In this document: positions 41,896 to 50,814 of the stretch, piece after piece
Layout: every line of letters starts with the position of its first letter
How positions within the stretch are numbered: the stretch's first letter is position 1
Origin: an uncultured Oscillospiraceae bacterium
GTDB taxonomy: Bacteria > Bacillota > Clostridia > Oscillospirales > Ruminococcaceae
Assembly: GCA_949737515.1 (NCBI GenBank)
Contig: CATJCP010000398.1
Span: 1-64,000 of the forward strand
DNA length: 64,000 nucleotides
Direction: 5' to 3'
Position numbers and translations under genes: made by a program
The notes under the pieces: generated by a model
Told to the model about the DNA's origin: nothing
The model's database searches: none
What the model saw: the letters and a program-made list of their open reading frames with translations, nothing else

Positions 41896-42483
41896 TTATA
41901 CCGCCTTTTGCTCCAGATCCTGCACCTGCTGAGTCAGTCTGACCTGTTCCTTCCATATGATGTTTATGCCCTTGTCCTGCTCGGTCAGGCTGCTTCTGAG
42001 ATCCTTCACCAGGATATCCAGCTTAACGTCAATGGCGTCCAGAGTCGCGTCAACTTTGTTGAGATGGCATTCTGTGTTTGCAACGCGATATTCCATATGG
42101 TCTATCTTGCTTCCAAGCAGCTGGAACTGGCCGTCGAACCGTTTTTCCATCAAATCCACCCGTTTTTCCAACGTGCCCAAATGATCCTCTACCCGTCCTA
42201 TGTGGATTTCTATTTGGTCTATATGGGCATCCATTTGGTTCATATGAGCTTCCATTTGGTCCATTCGGACATCCATCTGGTTCATATGAGCTTCCATTTG
42301 GTCCATTCGGCCTTCCATTTGATCCATACGCGCATCCATTTGGGTCATATGGGCTTCCATTTGGTCCATACGAACCTCCATACGGCCCATGTGAGCCTCC
42401 ATACGTTCCAAATGTGCATCAACAGAATCAAACCTCTGGTTCATCTGCCCCAGCAGTTCAAGGATTTTTTCTTCATTTGTCAT
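41896..42483 (-). CDS. Heptad-repeat coiled-coil protein
   Basis: A 195-residue cytoplasmic protein built almost entirely of seven-residue repeats of the type HMxQMDxRMDQMEx, from about residue 22 to 110, then a less regular coiled coil to the end. Methionine, glutamine and aspartate dominate and the d/a positions are mostly Met and Val/Ile, so a long parallel coiled coil is expected. There is no signal peptide or membrane segment. The function is unknown; similar Met-rich repeat proteins are annotated as hypothetical in Clostridia. It starts 92 bases after the hemerythrin/receiver gene on the same strand and ends with its own strong terminator. Copy number of the repeat may vary between strains. 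Confidence 0.8.
   Translation of the reverse strand: MTNEEKILELLGQMNQRFDSVDAHLERMEAHMGRMEVRMDQMEAHMTQMDARMDQMEGRMDQMEAHMNQMDVRMDQMEAHMNQMDAHIDQIEIHIGRVEDHLGTLEKRVDLMEKRFDGQFQLLGSKIDHMEYRVANTECHLNKVDATLDAIDVKLDILVKDLRSSLTEQDKGINIIWKEQVRLTQQVQDLEQKAV
42236..42310. repeat. 42-base tandem repeat inside the coiled-coil gene
   Basis: A 33-base string occurs identically at 42236-42268 and 42278-42310, giving a 42-base period (two heptads). Weaker 21-base copies continue to about 42420. A CRISPR array is excluded because the repeat stays in frame and codes for the heptads. Confidence 0.85.
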
Positions 42484-42575
42484 TTTCTCACAACCTTTCC
42501 AGTCAATTTATCGATCAATCCCTTGTCTTCATCATATCACAGGAAGGTGTGCAAGTCAACATTCGACAAAAATCA

Positions 42576-43949
42576 TCATTTCTTTTTCACGAAAAAGGCG
42601 TCGATCTCCTTCTTGATCTGCTCGGGCTTGGTGCTTTTCAGCAGATAACCGGATGGATTTAGGGGCATCACCTTGATCATGCTGTCCGGGTCCCTCCGCC
42701 CTGTCAGGAAAATGACCGGCACGTCCTTAAATTCCTCCTCTGAACGGAGCATTTCCAGGGTCTGCCTTCCGTCGCAGACCGGCATCTCATAGTCCAGCAA
42801 AACCAGGTCCGGCCGGTTTAAGGTAATGGTCCGGATCGCCGCGACGCCGGAGGTAGCCATGGCGACCTCATAGTCCTTATCCAACAGCATCTTGATGCTC
42901 TGGCGCACAGTCTGGGAATCGTCTACCACCAAAATCTTTTTCTTGGCGTCTATTGCTTTCTGCTCAGCCTGCTTTTCCCTCTTTGCAAGATATTTTTCAA
43001 CTTCCGCCATGGTGTTTTCATTTTCCACGGGGATCCCCACGCCCTCCTGGAGCAGATGGGGCGCAATCATACAATAGGCGAAGTACCCTGCCCCTCCAGT
43101 ATTAAAGAGCAGGCTGACCTGAAGCTGTTCCCGCTCAAAAATTTTCTGGAACTGCTCATAGGACAGCAGATTCTCCTCCCTCAGTTCACAGCCCTCCATG
43201 TTGGGGAAGCACTCCATAACCCTTCCGGCAAACTGCTGCGCCGTATAACGGGAGGCGTGGATCAGCATACTGTCCAGCTTATTGGTTTTAAGGCCAAGCA
43301 CCTTGCCGACAGTGTTGATCAAAAGCTTCTCCTCAAAAACCAAAAGGACCTCCTGCTTTTTTTCCTCCCCCTTGGTTCCATAGACTAGGCGGTAATAAAC
43401 GCCCTTTCCAAACTCCTCGCCCCCATAGGAATCGCTGATCATCTGGGGTTCCAGCTGGAACATGTCAAACACCATTTCAGCAATTACCTTTCTGATAGAG
43501 GCAATCTCCTCTCCAGGCAGGAAATGATCCCACTTCCTCGCCCGTTTTCCGGCAATGGAGAGATCCTCTGTCAGGGTGTGGCCGATCAGCCACCCTGCGC
43601 AGACCCCAAGAAAATGGTCCACTGTGTCCGGAGAATAGTCTGTCCGCTCCAGCTCCTGTTCAAGGGCCGGAAGGGTGTTTTCCCGGAACCCGTCGTGAAT
43701 CCTTCTGTGCTGTTCAAGCCCCTTATAGCCGACAGACGACATATACGCTTCTTCATCCGAGAAATGCTTTGTGGCATGGGTCTTAAAGAACTTAATCCCC
43801 TCCCGGCAGGCCCACCGGCTGTTTTTTTCCTCGTCTTTAAAGGAAAACAACCGGTTGATAATTTGAAAAAGCCGCTGATGCTCCTTGTCGATCGACTCGA
43901 CGCCAATACTGTAGTCATCCTTCCAGGTCAATTGATGATACATATCCAT
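42576..43949 (-). CDS. Hemerythrin - CheX-like - receiver domain protein
   Basis: A 457-residue three-part signalling protein. Residues 1-135 form a bacteriohemerythrin with the full di-iron set H24, H62, E66, H81, H85, H124 and D129. Residues about 145-310 resemble the CheX phosphatase fold (VLLVFEEKLLINTVGKVLGL; TAQQFAGRVMECF). A short charged linker leads to a C-terminal receiver domain: acidic pair D343/D344, phospho-acceptor D386 in LVLLDYEMP, T416 and K438. There is no DNA-binding or cyclase output. I infer that it couples oxygen or redox state to phosphorelay or chemotaxis-like signalling. The CheX assignment is the least certain part. No partner kinase is adjacent. Confidence 0.85.
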   Translation of the reverse strand: MDMYHQLTWKDDYSIGVESIDKEHQRLFQIINRLFSFKDEEKNSRWACREGIKFFKTHATKHFSDEEAYMSSVGYKGLEQHRRIHDGFRENTLPALEQELERTDYSPDTVDHFLGVCAGWLIGHTLTEDLSIAGKRARKWDHFLPGEEIASIRKVIAEMVFDMFQLEPQMISDSYGGEEFGKGVYYRLVYGTKGEEKKQEVLLVFEEKLLINTVGKVLGLKTNKLDSMLIHASRYTAQQFAGRVMECFPNMEGCELREENLLSYEQFQKIFEREQLQVSLLFNTGGAGYFAYCMIAPHLLQEGVGIPVENENTMAEVEKYLAKREKQAEQKAIDAKKKILVVDDSQTVRQSIKMLLDKDYEVAMATSGVAAIRTITLNRPDLVLLDYEMPVCDGRQTLEMLRSEEEFKDVPVIFLTGRRDPDSMIKVMPLNPSGYLLKSTKPEQIKKEIDAFFVKKK

Positions 43950-44050
43950 GTTGAAAACCCTCCCTGCCTCCGATCGTACTCATATTTTGCCTCTAAAAAA
44001 GATAGAAAAGCATATTACTGTCAATCTTCGGCTTATATATCGTTGTAATA

Positions 44051-44083
44051 GAACCCCACCCCGGCAAAGCCGTGGAGGGGTTC
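44051..44083. terminator. Hairpin between sensor kinase and hemerythrin genes
   Basis: GAACCCCACCCCGGC pairs with GCCGTGGAGGGGTTC (one mismatch) around an AAA-type loop; the stem is strong but the T-run is weak on both sides. Confidence 0.6.
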
Positions 44084-44224
44084 TTCATATACATATATCA
44101 GGTAATCCATTCGATTGGCAGATGCTCCCCAAACGGAGATGCACATCTGCTATTACATATTATACAATATTGGAGCGGGCAGTGCAAGCCAAACTAAGAA
44201 AAAAAAATGCTCAGCGAGGCCTTC

Positions 44225-46006
44225 TCATGTAAGCTCCAGAGGGATTTGAATAATGGCGTCCATCCCGCCGTTTTCCAGCTGCTCATAGTGAAGGCCGCTG
44301 TCCCCTCCGATGAGCAGGCGAATGCGGGTGTTCACATTTCTAATGCCGATGCCGCCGCTGTCCGTAATCTCCGCGCCATTGCTGTCCAGCATTTGGTTGA
44401 GCTTTTGGGCGTCTCCTGTGGCGCCGTTGTCCTGTACATGGATCCGAAGCACCCCCCCGTCTTCCTCACAAAACAGGCGGATTTCCAGGATATCCTCCTT
44501 GCTTTGGGCATGAAACATGGCGTTTTCCACCAGGGGCTGGAGAATAATCTGGGAGACCTTAACGGAATAATACTTTTCCGGAACATCACAGATAAAGCGA
44601 AATCCTCCCTTGTAGCGAAGCTCCTGAATTTGAATATAATGGCGGAGATAGTCGATCTCCTCCCGCAAGGGCACAGTCGTCCGGGAAAAGTTGATGCTGT
44701 ACTTCAGGATGCTGATCAGGGAGGCCACCATGGTGACGATGTCGTCGTTCCCCTCCAGCAGGGCACTGCAGCTGATAGAGTCTAGGGTATTGTAGATAAA
44801 ATGGGGATTGATCTGGGCCTGCATGGACTGGAGCTGGGCGCTGCGCAGCTTCTCCCCCTCCTCCACAGCCTCCTCCATCAGCCGCTGGATCCATTCCAGC
44901 ATCCGGTTGTAGCTGCTGTACAGCACCTCGATTTCATCGTGGGAGGCAGGATTGGGGACAGGAAGGGGAAGGCTTCTGTTATACTGCACCTGGGACATGG
45001 TGTTGGAAAGCCGGATAACCGGCTCCACCAGCTGCCGGGAGAGGAGCAGGGAGAGGAACAGTGCCAAGAACAGGAACAGCAGCAGGATGGCGATGGTGGC
45101 CGGCAGAGGTGTGCTCACATATCTCCAAATATCGGAAAAGGGCATCAGCAGGACTGCCTCCCAGTCCCGCTGGAAGGAAACGGAGCTGGCCATATATTTT
45201 TTCCCCTGGATCGTAATCTCCACCACCTGCCCCGAGACAGGAAGGGATTTAAGAGCCTGAACTGTCCCGGCATCCCCCTCCCGGGGAAACAGGGAGCTGT
45301 CAGTAGAAATAAAAATATCGTCTTCAAACTTAAAAAGCGCAACAGACCCCTCGGTGATCCGAGCGTTTTCCAGTATCTTTGTCAGGACGCTTTTGGGGAC
45401 AGTGTACAGCACCACACCAACATTATCGTTATAAAAAGGATCGGCAATCTGCGTACTGCGCAGCTGGTGGGAAAAGAATGCGTTTTGAGGGCTCTCCTCA
45501 TCCCAAAAGGCGTAGATATGGCTCATACGGTTGATGGTTTTGATATACCACTCCTCGTCCTGGACGTCCATAACACTGTAAAGCCGCTGCTTGGTCAGGG
45601 GATAGGTGAAGTTGCCCCGGAAGGTATAGGAAAAAGGGAACTGGGAGTCCAGAAGCAAAAAGGCGTTGGCATTCTGCATCAGCGGCGTGGAAAGGCTTCC
45701 GGTATTGACACTGAAAGCCCGCTTCACCATCTCCTGCTGAATATAGCTCGGATACTCCATCTTGTTTACCAGCGCTTGGGCGAGGCTGCCGTTGGAGCAC
45801 AGAAAGTAAGCGTTCTGTTTGATGTTCAGGATGAGGTTGCTCATGCTCTCAGCCATGCTCGCCGTGGTGCGGGTCTGGTCGGTTTTCAGCCGCTGCCTCA
45901 TGGTGCTCAGCAGATAATGGAAAAAGAAGACGGAAAACACCAGGATGATCAATATCATGCTGAGAGAGATAAAGCAAAAGGTCCGCTTGCGTATGCTGTT
46001 TTTCAA
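44225..46006 (-). CDS. YesM-type sensor histidine kinase
   Basis: A 593-residue membrane kinase. A first helix (FISLSMILIILVFSVFFFHYLL), an extracytoplasmic sensor domain of about 270 residues, a second helix (IAILLLFLFLALFLSLLL), a HAMP linker and the His_kinase domain follow in order. The phospho-acceptor is H402 in QINPHFIYNTLDS, and the ATP-binding part has LQPLVENAMFHAQ, VQDNG and GIGIRNVNTRI. Translation starts at a TTG behind GGGGGG. It is co-transcribed with the AraC-type response regulator upstream; pairs of this type usually sense extracellular oligosaccharides and switch on neighbouring ABC importers, here most likely the one at 37790-41492 or the plus-strand operon at 47425. Confidence 0.93.
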   Translation of the reverse strand: MKNSIRKRTFCFISLSMILIILVFSVFFFHYLLSTMRQRLKTDQTRTTASMAESMSNLILNIKQNAYFLCSNGSLAQALVNKMEYPSYIQQEMVKRAFSVNTGSLSTPLMQNANAFLLLDSQFPFSYTFRGNFTYPLTKQRLYSVMDVQDEEWYIKTINRMSHIYAFWDEESPQNAFFSHQLRSTQIADPFYNDNVGVVLYTVPKSVLTKILENARITEGSVALFKFEDDIFISTDSSLFPREGDAGTVQALKSLPVSGQVVEITIQGKKYMASSVSFQRDWEAVLLMPFSDIWRYVSTPLPATIAILLLFLFLALFLSLLLSRQLVEPVIRLSNTMSQVQYNRSLPLPVPNPASHDEIEVLYSSYNRMLEWIQRLMEEAVEEGEKLRSAQLQSMQAQINPHFIYNTLDSISCSALLEGNDDIVTMVASLISILKYSINFSRTTVPLREEIDYLRHYIQIQELRYKGGFRFICDVPEKYYSVKVSQIILQPLVENAMFHAQSKEDILEIRLFCEEDGGVLRIHVQDNGATGDAQKLNQMLDSNGAEITDSGGIGIRNVNTRIRLLIGGDSGLHYEQLENGGMDAIIQIPLELT

Positions 46007-46084
46007 GGTAATCCCCCCTTTTCGGCGTAAGAAAACGGCCGCCGGCTGCGAACCGCAGAGCGCCTTGGAACGGCGAAACAGCCG

Positions 46085-47149
46085 TTACCCCTCTTTCTCC
46101 TGCCGTGTCAGCATCATGGTCCGGTATTGGGACGGGGAAACCCCCACCGAGTTGTTAAACAGCCTGGAAAAATAGTCCGGCGTCATATACCCCACCCGCT
46201 TGCTCACGTTGGTGACGGAAATAGAGCCATCCATCAGCAGCTCCTTGGCATGCTTCAGACGGACCTCATGGATACTGGTGATAATGTTTTTTCCCTGATG
46301 CTGTTTGTACAGCGCCCCGGTGTAAACGGGGGAAAGATGAAGCCAGTCCGAAATAGTCGCCACAGAAAGGTCAAAGTCCGCATAATTTTTCTCGATATAA
46401 TCGTCAATCTGCTCCACATAATGGACTGTCTGGGGGGCGCCCTTGGCGCAGAAGGCTGTACAGCGCTCACACTGCTCTTTGATAAAGGAGATGATGTTGG
46501 CCACATTTTTCAGCTTGGCATAAGAGGCCATTGCAGCGCTCTGCATCTGTTTAATCTCCATTTTCTGGAAGGTTATGGCGTGGGCCTGTTCGAACAGCTC
46601 CTGGAGGAACAGCATCCCAAAGTGCTTTAAATCCTCAATAAAAATCTGGTGCAGCGCCATATATTCAAAGGCTTCTCCTCCGGACTGGGCGCTGCCGTTT
46701 TCCAACATCTCGTGCACCAGCCTCTGGATGCCGGCGTGGTCTGAACGCAATGAGGTATAGTAACGCTTTTTCTGAAGCTCGTCCATCGTCTGGCGGATCT
46801 TTTCACAGATCTCCGTCAGCCGTTCCCGGGTGATGGGCTTTAAAATATAATCCTGCACCCCCAGCTTCAGGGCGTTCTGGACAAACTCAAAGTCGCTGTA
46901 CTCGCTTAACATGATGATACTCACATCCACCATGGAGCTCCTGAGCTTCTCTACCAGCTCCAGGCCATTGAGAACAGGCATTTTGACGTCGCTGATAATC
47001 AAATCCGGCGTCTCCTCCAGCGCAAGCTTCAGCGCAGCAGCTCCGTCTCCGGCCTCCAATACCTGTGAAAAGCCTAAGTCCTGCCAGGGCAGCATCTGGA
47101 TGATACATTTTCTGACGAATGCATCGTCGTCTGCAATCAATGCCTTCAT
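46085..47149 (-). CDS. YesN-type response regulator, AraC output
   Basis: A 354-residue response regulator. The receiver domain has D7-D9, phospho-acceptor D54 in IISDVKMPVLNG and K105 in DYILKPIT; a helical middle of about 130 residues follows; the C-terminus carries two AraC HTH motifs (LSVATISDWLHLSPVYTGAL and NVSKRVGYMTPDYFSRLFNN). It is encoded 78 bases upstream of the sensor kinase in one transcript, with AAGGAGG before its ATG and a good promoter ahead. It is the only response regulator with a DNA-binding output in the window and lies between two candidate target operons. Confidence 0.94.
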   Translation of the reverse strand: MKALIADDDAFVRKCIIQMLPWQDLGFSQVLEAGDGAAALKLALEETPDLIISDVKMPVLNGLELVEKLRSSMVDVSIIMLSEYSDFEFVQNALKLGVQDYILKPITRERLTEICEKIRQTMDELQKKRYYTSLRSDHAGIQRLVHEMLENGSAQSGGEAFEYMALHQIFIEDLKHFGMLFLQELFEQAHAITFQKMEIKQMQSAAMASYAKLKNVANIISFIKEQCERCTAFCAKGAPQTVHYVEQIDDYIEKNYADFDLSVATISDWLHLSPVYTGALYKQHQGKNIITSIHEVRLKHAKELLMDGSISVTNVSKRVGYMTPDYFSRLFNNSVGVSPSQYRTMMLTRQEKEG

Positions 47150-47189
47150 ACCCTGTCCTCCTTATAAAACGATTCATGTCTCTATTTTC

Positions 47190-47217
47190 ATTATAACCTT
47201 TGCAGCCAAATTGTCAA
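47190..47217 (-). promoter_or_regulatory. Promoter of the two-component genes
   Basis: TTGACA, 16-base spacer, TATAAT on the minus strand, about 40 bases before the response regulator; a strong, near-consensus promoter consistent with constitutive expression. Confidence 0.75.
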
Positions 47218-47322
47218 AGAAAAACCTCTTCCGAATTCCCTGAAAAACCCCCTAAAAACCCAATTCCCTTTTTTTCTTGGCATTTCATTATTTTTTGTGG
47301 CAGATTCACAGGATAGGGGCAG

Positions 47323-47351
47323 TTGAATCTTGAAGTTGAAAAAGATATAAT
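47323..47351 (+). promoter_or_regulatory. Promoter of the esterase-GH4 operon
   Basis: TTGAAT, 17-base spacer, TATAAT, 73 bases before the first gene. The region between the two divergent promoters (47218-47322) is AT-rich and a likely place for the response regulator to bind. Confidence 0.65.
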
Positions 47352-47424
47352 AGCAATGTAGATAAAAAATTACTGATATTCAACATTTTTTATTTCAAAT
47401 CACCTATTTAAAGGAGGTGTTTTC

Positions 47425-49368
47425 ATGTATTCCATGCTTCGGGAGGGGGAAAGCTTACGCCCAACCGCCCGCACCCTTTGGGAGATCCAGGAGATTGCCG
47501 GGAAGCCGCCGGTGGAAACCGCCACCAACCTGTATGCCGATATCCAGCGGCAGGCCTCTGAGGCGTTGCAAAGGGGAAGTCGGCGGCGGTCTGCCGTCAC
47601 TGGCCCTGAAAGCCTCCGCCGCTATCAGCAGCAGGCAAAAAAGGATTTTCTGGACTGCATTGGCGGGATCCCCCCATCGGGCAAGGCGGTCCTCGCCCGT
47701 GTTGCCGGGTGCAAAAGCTGCCGCGGATTTACCCTGGAAAAAATACTGCTGCCTGTGGGAGAGGGCTCCCTCGCTTCGGCGAACCTGTATCTTCCGGACA
47801 ATCGGGAGACCCCCTGTCCCGCTGTCCTGGTGGTTGTAGGGCACACCGACCAGGGAAAGGCCGATCCGGAGTACCAGTATCTGGCTCAGGCCCTGGTCCA
47901 CGGAGGATTTGCCGTATTGGTCCTCGATCCCTTGGGAGAGGGGGAACGGTTTGAGCACTACGAAGCGGAAATCGACTTTCAGCCCATCCAGGGCTGCTCC
48001 GGGGAACACGATCTTCTGGACTGGAAGTGCAAACTGATGGGATTTAGCCTGGCAAGGTATTTTATACGGGACGGCCTGACCGCCTTGGATTACCTGGCCT
48101 CCCGCCCGGAGGTGGACCCCAAGCGCATTGCCCTCACCGGCCACTCCGGCGGGGGGACTCAGACCTGTATGCTGATGCTGGCCGCTGGAGAGCGGTTTGC
48201 CTGCGCCGCCCCATGCGCTTATGTCACCGATACCCAGGCCATGATAGAGTGCGGCGTGGACCCGGACAACGAGATGATCTGGCCGGGAAGCCTGGCCAAG
48301 GGGCTTGATTACATCGACTTTCTGGCGGGAATGGCCCCAAAGCCCATTCTCCTTTTGACAGTACAGCATGACTTCTTCCCCAGGGAGGGGACGCTGCGCA
48401 CCCTGGAAAGGGCCCGCAGGCTGTGGGAACAAATCGAAGGCGCAGCGCTGCCCGAAATGGTCACAGCGGAATCCCAACATTCGTATACGCAAACGCTTGC
48501 CCAGGCAGCAGCGGACTTTTTCAGCCGTCAGCTGATGGGAAAGCCCATAGATCTTTCCGGCTTCTCCTTTGTGCCTTTGCCGGACAAAGAGCTGTGGTGC
48601 AGTCCCCATGGAATGCTGCTGAGGGACTATCCAAAGACGCGCACCCTGCATCAGGAGCTGACGGACTGCCTGGAGAAACAAAAAATGGAACGGGAAACCC
48701 GCTCACCCCAGGAGATCCGGGAGCCGCTGGCCAAAGCGCTTCACTTGGAACGGATTTCCTCTTCCCCGGAAGTACGGGTTTACGCCGAAGGCGTCTGCGG
48801 CCATTACGCCTATCGGTGCCTTGTCTGGAGACCCCAGGAGGGGTACTGGAATAACGGCGTGCTGCTGCGGGATATGCGCAGCGGAGACAGTATTCTCCCC
48901 ACCGTTGTCGCGCTATGGCCGGAAGGGTTGTCCCGGCTGGCGGAGCATTCCAACTGGATACACCGCACCATCCGCCAGGGCAGGCAGCTTTTCATTATGG
49001 ATGTAACAGCGTCAGGATCGCTGCTTCCTGCAAAGTTGGGCAGCTCCATGTACATCGGCTGGGGAACCATGTTTAAGCTAAATGCTTATCTGATACAGCT
49101 GGGGGATTCCCTCTTTGCCCTGCGGACCCGGCAGGCTGCCGCAGCGGTCAGGATGCTTGGGAATTGGACGGTAAGCGCAAAGGAGAGCCTCCGCTTTTAT
49201 GCGGAAGGGGAATTCTCCCGGTACGCCAGAGCCGCATCCCTGTTAACCGGTATTCCCGCTGATACAGACGATTGCTTCCAGCCCTATGAGGAGATTGTCC
49301 GGGAACGGTATCACGACCAAACCCATACCCATGAATGGATTTTCCCCGGCGCATTGCAATATGAATGA
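47425..49368 (+). CDS. Alpha/beta hydrolase, acetyl-xylan-esterase-like
   Basis: A 647-residue cytoplasmic protein with an alpha/beta hydrolase core from about residue 95 to 380: nucleophile elbow GHSGGGTQ, acidic residue in TVQHDFFPREG and histidine in AESQHSYTQ. Before the core come about 90 residues without a recognised domain; after it come about 250 residues of a second unit of unknown fold (from about residue 430). Larger bacterial esterases of this style remove acyl groups from sugars. It opens an operon with GH4 and a NagA-type deacetylase, so I expect a deacylation step that prepares glycosides for cleavage. The start has AAAGGAGGTGTTTTC in front. Specific substrate unknown. Confidence 0.85.
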   Translation: MYSMLREGESLRPTARTLWEIQEIAGKPPVETATNLYADIQRQASEALQRGSRRRSAVTGPESLRRYQQQAKKDFLDCIGGIPPSGKAVLARVAGCKSCRGFTLEKILLPVGEGSLASANLYLPDNRETPCPAVLVVVGHTDQGKADPEYQYLAQALVHGGFAVLVLDPLGEGERFEHYEAEIDFQPIQGCSGEHDLLDWKCKLMGFSLARYFIRDGLTALDYLASRPEVDPKRIALTGHSGGGTQTCMLMLAAGERFACAAPCAYVTDTQAMIECGVDPDNEMIWPGSLAKGLDYIDFLAGMAPKPILLLTVQHDFFPREGTLRTLERARRLWEQIEGAALPEMVTAESQHSYTQTLAQAAADFFSRQLMGKPIDLSGFSFVPLPDKELWCSPHGMLLRDYPKTRTLHQELTDCLEKQKMERETRSPQEIREPLAKALHLERISSSPEVRVYAEGVCGHYAYRCLVWRPQEGYWNNGVLLRDMRSGDSILPTVVALWPEGLSRLAEHSNWIHRTIRQGRQLFIMDVTASGSLLPAKLGSSMYIGWGTMFKLNAYLIQLGDSLFALRTRQAAAAVRMLGNWTVSAKESLRFYAEGEFSRYARAASLLTGIPADTDDCFQPYEEIVRERYHDQTHTHEWIFPGALQYE

Positions 49369-49415
49369 AAAGAATAAAATGACGAAATGAAAACAGAAAA
49401 TGGAGGCAAAAAACA

Positions 49416-50756
49416 ATGAAACTGAAGATCACCATGATCGGCGGCGGTTCCTACTCCTGGACCTACGGACTGTACAGCACCTTCCTAGACAACGCCTTTT
49501 TTGACAGGGAGACAGAGCTCTGCCTTTACGATATCAACGAAACTGCTCTGAACCATGTCTACGATTTCTGCAAATATTACAATGACAGATACCCTGAGAA
49601 GGCCATCACCCTGTCCAAAACCCTAAATGAGGACGAGGCCCTGGAGGGCTCTGATTACGTGGTCATCGCCATCTCCCATGGGGGACTGGAGGCGGAGCTG
49701 GAGGATCACCGGATCACCCGGCGGCATGGCTTCTACAACGTAAAGGGCAGCGAATCCGGCATTGCCGGGGCCAGCCGCACCATCCGCCATGTGCCGGAGT
49801 TTATCCGCATTGCCCGCAAAATGAAAAGGCTCTGCCCCGGCGCGACGGTTTTAAATGTGACCAATCCTTTGACAGCACTGACCCGCTGCGTCCAGAAATA
49901 CGCAGATGTCCACGCAGTGGGCTTCTGCCACGGCATCCGGAACCATTTGGAGATCCTGCTCCCCTATTTTGGGGCAAAGGGCTTTGACGAGGTGAGCTTC
50001 TCTGTTTCCGGCGTGGACCACTGTTCCTTCCTCACCGACGTCCGCTTCCACGGCCAGGACGCCCTGAAGATCATGCGGGATAAAGGGATGATTGAAGCGG
50101 CGTGGGCCGGCAAGAGCAACATCACCTACGACGACCCCTTTGCGGGGCGGGAAAACCAGCGGATCCGCTTTATCCTCTGGGATATGCTGGGGGTCATGCC
50201 TGGCCTAAGCGACGAGCACTGCGCCGAATTCTACTACCAGACCTCCGGGACACAGGAAAACCGGGACCGGTTCGGGATGCACTACGACCGGATTGAGGAC
50301 CGCACCACCTCCGTAAATCGCCTGCGTGACGCCATTGTTGTTCCCCTGGAAACCGGGAACATGCCCGCCCTGCGGATCAGTGACGAACGGCCGGACCGGG
50401 TCATTGAGGCCCTGGAGGGCGGACGGGAATTCTACGATGTAGTCAACTACCGGAACTTTGGCCAGGTACGGGAGCTCCCGCTGGACACCGTAGTGGAGAC
50501 CTTTGTCACATTCGACGCAACCGGCGCCCACCCCGCTGTCGCCAATCCCCTGCCCAAGGCCGCCCAAGCCATCGTCACCCCTACCGCCCTGCGGGAGGAA
50601 CTGTTTATGGAAGCCGCCGTGGAATGGGACGCTGGCAAGCTCACCAGCGCCTTGTGTATCGATCCCCTGGTCCAGGATTTCACCCGCATCCGGGATGTGG
50701 TAAAGGACCTGATGGATTACAACGCCCAATGGCTGCCCAAGGACAAGGATATGTAA
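49416..50756 (+). CDS. Glycoside hydrolase family 4, CHG-type
   Basis: A 446-residue NAD- and metal-dependent glycosidase. The N-terminal NAD loop is MIGGGSYSW (residues 7-15); NVTNPLTALT and C171-H172-G173 in GFCHGIRNH bind the metal, and GVDHCSFL (H202) is the second metal-site segment. GH4 enzymes oxidise C3, deprotonate C2 and eliminate the aglycone. The residue after the metal cysteine predicts substrate class: CHG occurs in enzymes for non-phosphorylated uronic-acid or galactose-type glycosides such as alpha-glucuronidases, while phospho-glycosidases have CNxP or CDMP. A uronate or plain hexoside is therefore favoured. AATGGAGG precedes the ATG. It is the second GH in the window that works by redox-elimination. 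Confidence 0.92.
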   Translation: MKLKITMIGGGSYSWTYGLYSTFLDNAFFDRETELCLYDINETALNHVYDFCKYYNDRYPEKAITLSKTLNEDEALEGSDYVVIAISHGGLEAELEDHRITRRHGFYNVKGSESGIAGASRTIRHVPEFIRIARKMKRLCPGATVLNVTNPLTALTRCVQKYADVHAVGFCHGIRNHLEILLPYFGAKGFDEVSFSVSGVDHCSFLTDVRFHGQDALKIMRDKGMIEAAWAGKSNITYDDPFAGRENQRIRFILWDMLGVMPGLSDEHCAEFYYQTSGTQENRDRFGMHYDRIEDRTTSVNRLRDAIVVPLETGNMPALRISDERPDRVIEALEGGREFYDVVNYRNFGQVRELPLDTVVETFVTFDATGAHPAVANPLPKAAQAIVTPTALREELFMEAAVEWDAGKLTSALCIDPLVQDFTRIRDVVKDLMDYNAQWLPKDKDM

Positions 50757-50765
50757 GATGGAGGC

Positions 50766-50782
50766 CCCCTGGCCGCCAGGGG
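50766..50782 (+). terminator. Intercistronic hairpin between GH4 and nagA
   Basis: Perfect CCCCTGG / CCAGGGG stem with a CCG loop and no T-run, so a likely mRNA stabiliser rather than a terminator. Confidence 0.45.
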
Positions 50783-50814
50783 ATCAAGCTAAACGACTGT
50801 AACAGGAGGACAAC

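Noticed and set aside
42221-42420. Regular direct repeats resembling a CRISPR array
   Set aside because: The period is 21/42 bases with no spacers, and the repeats code in frame for coiled-coil heptads.
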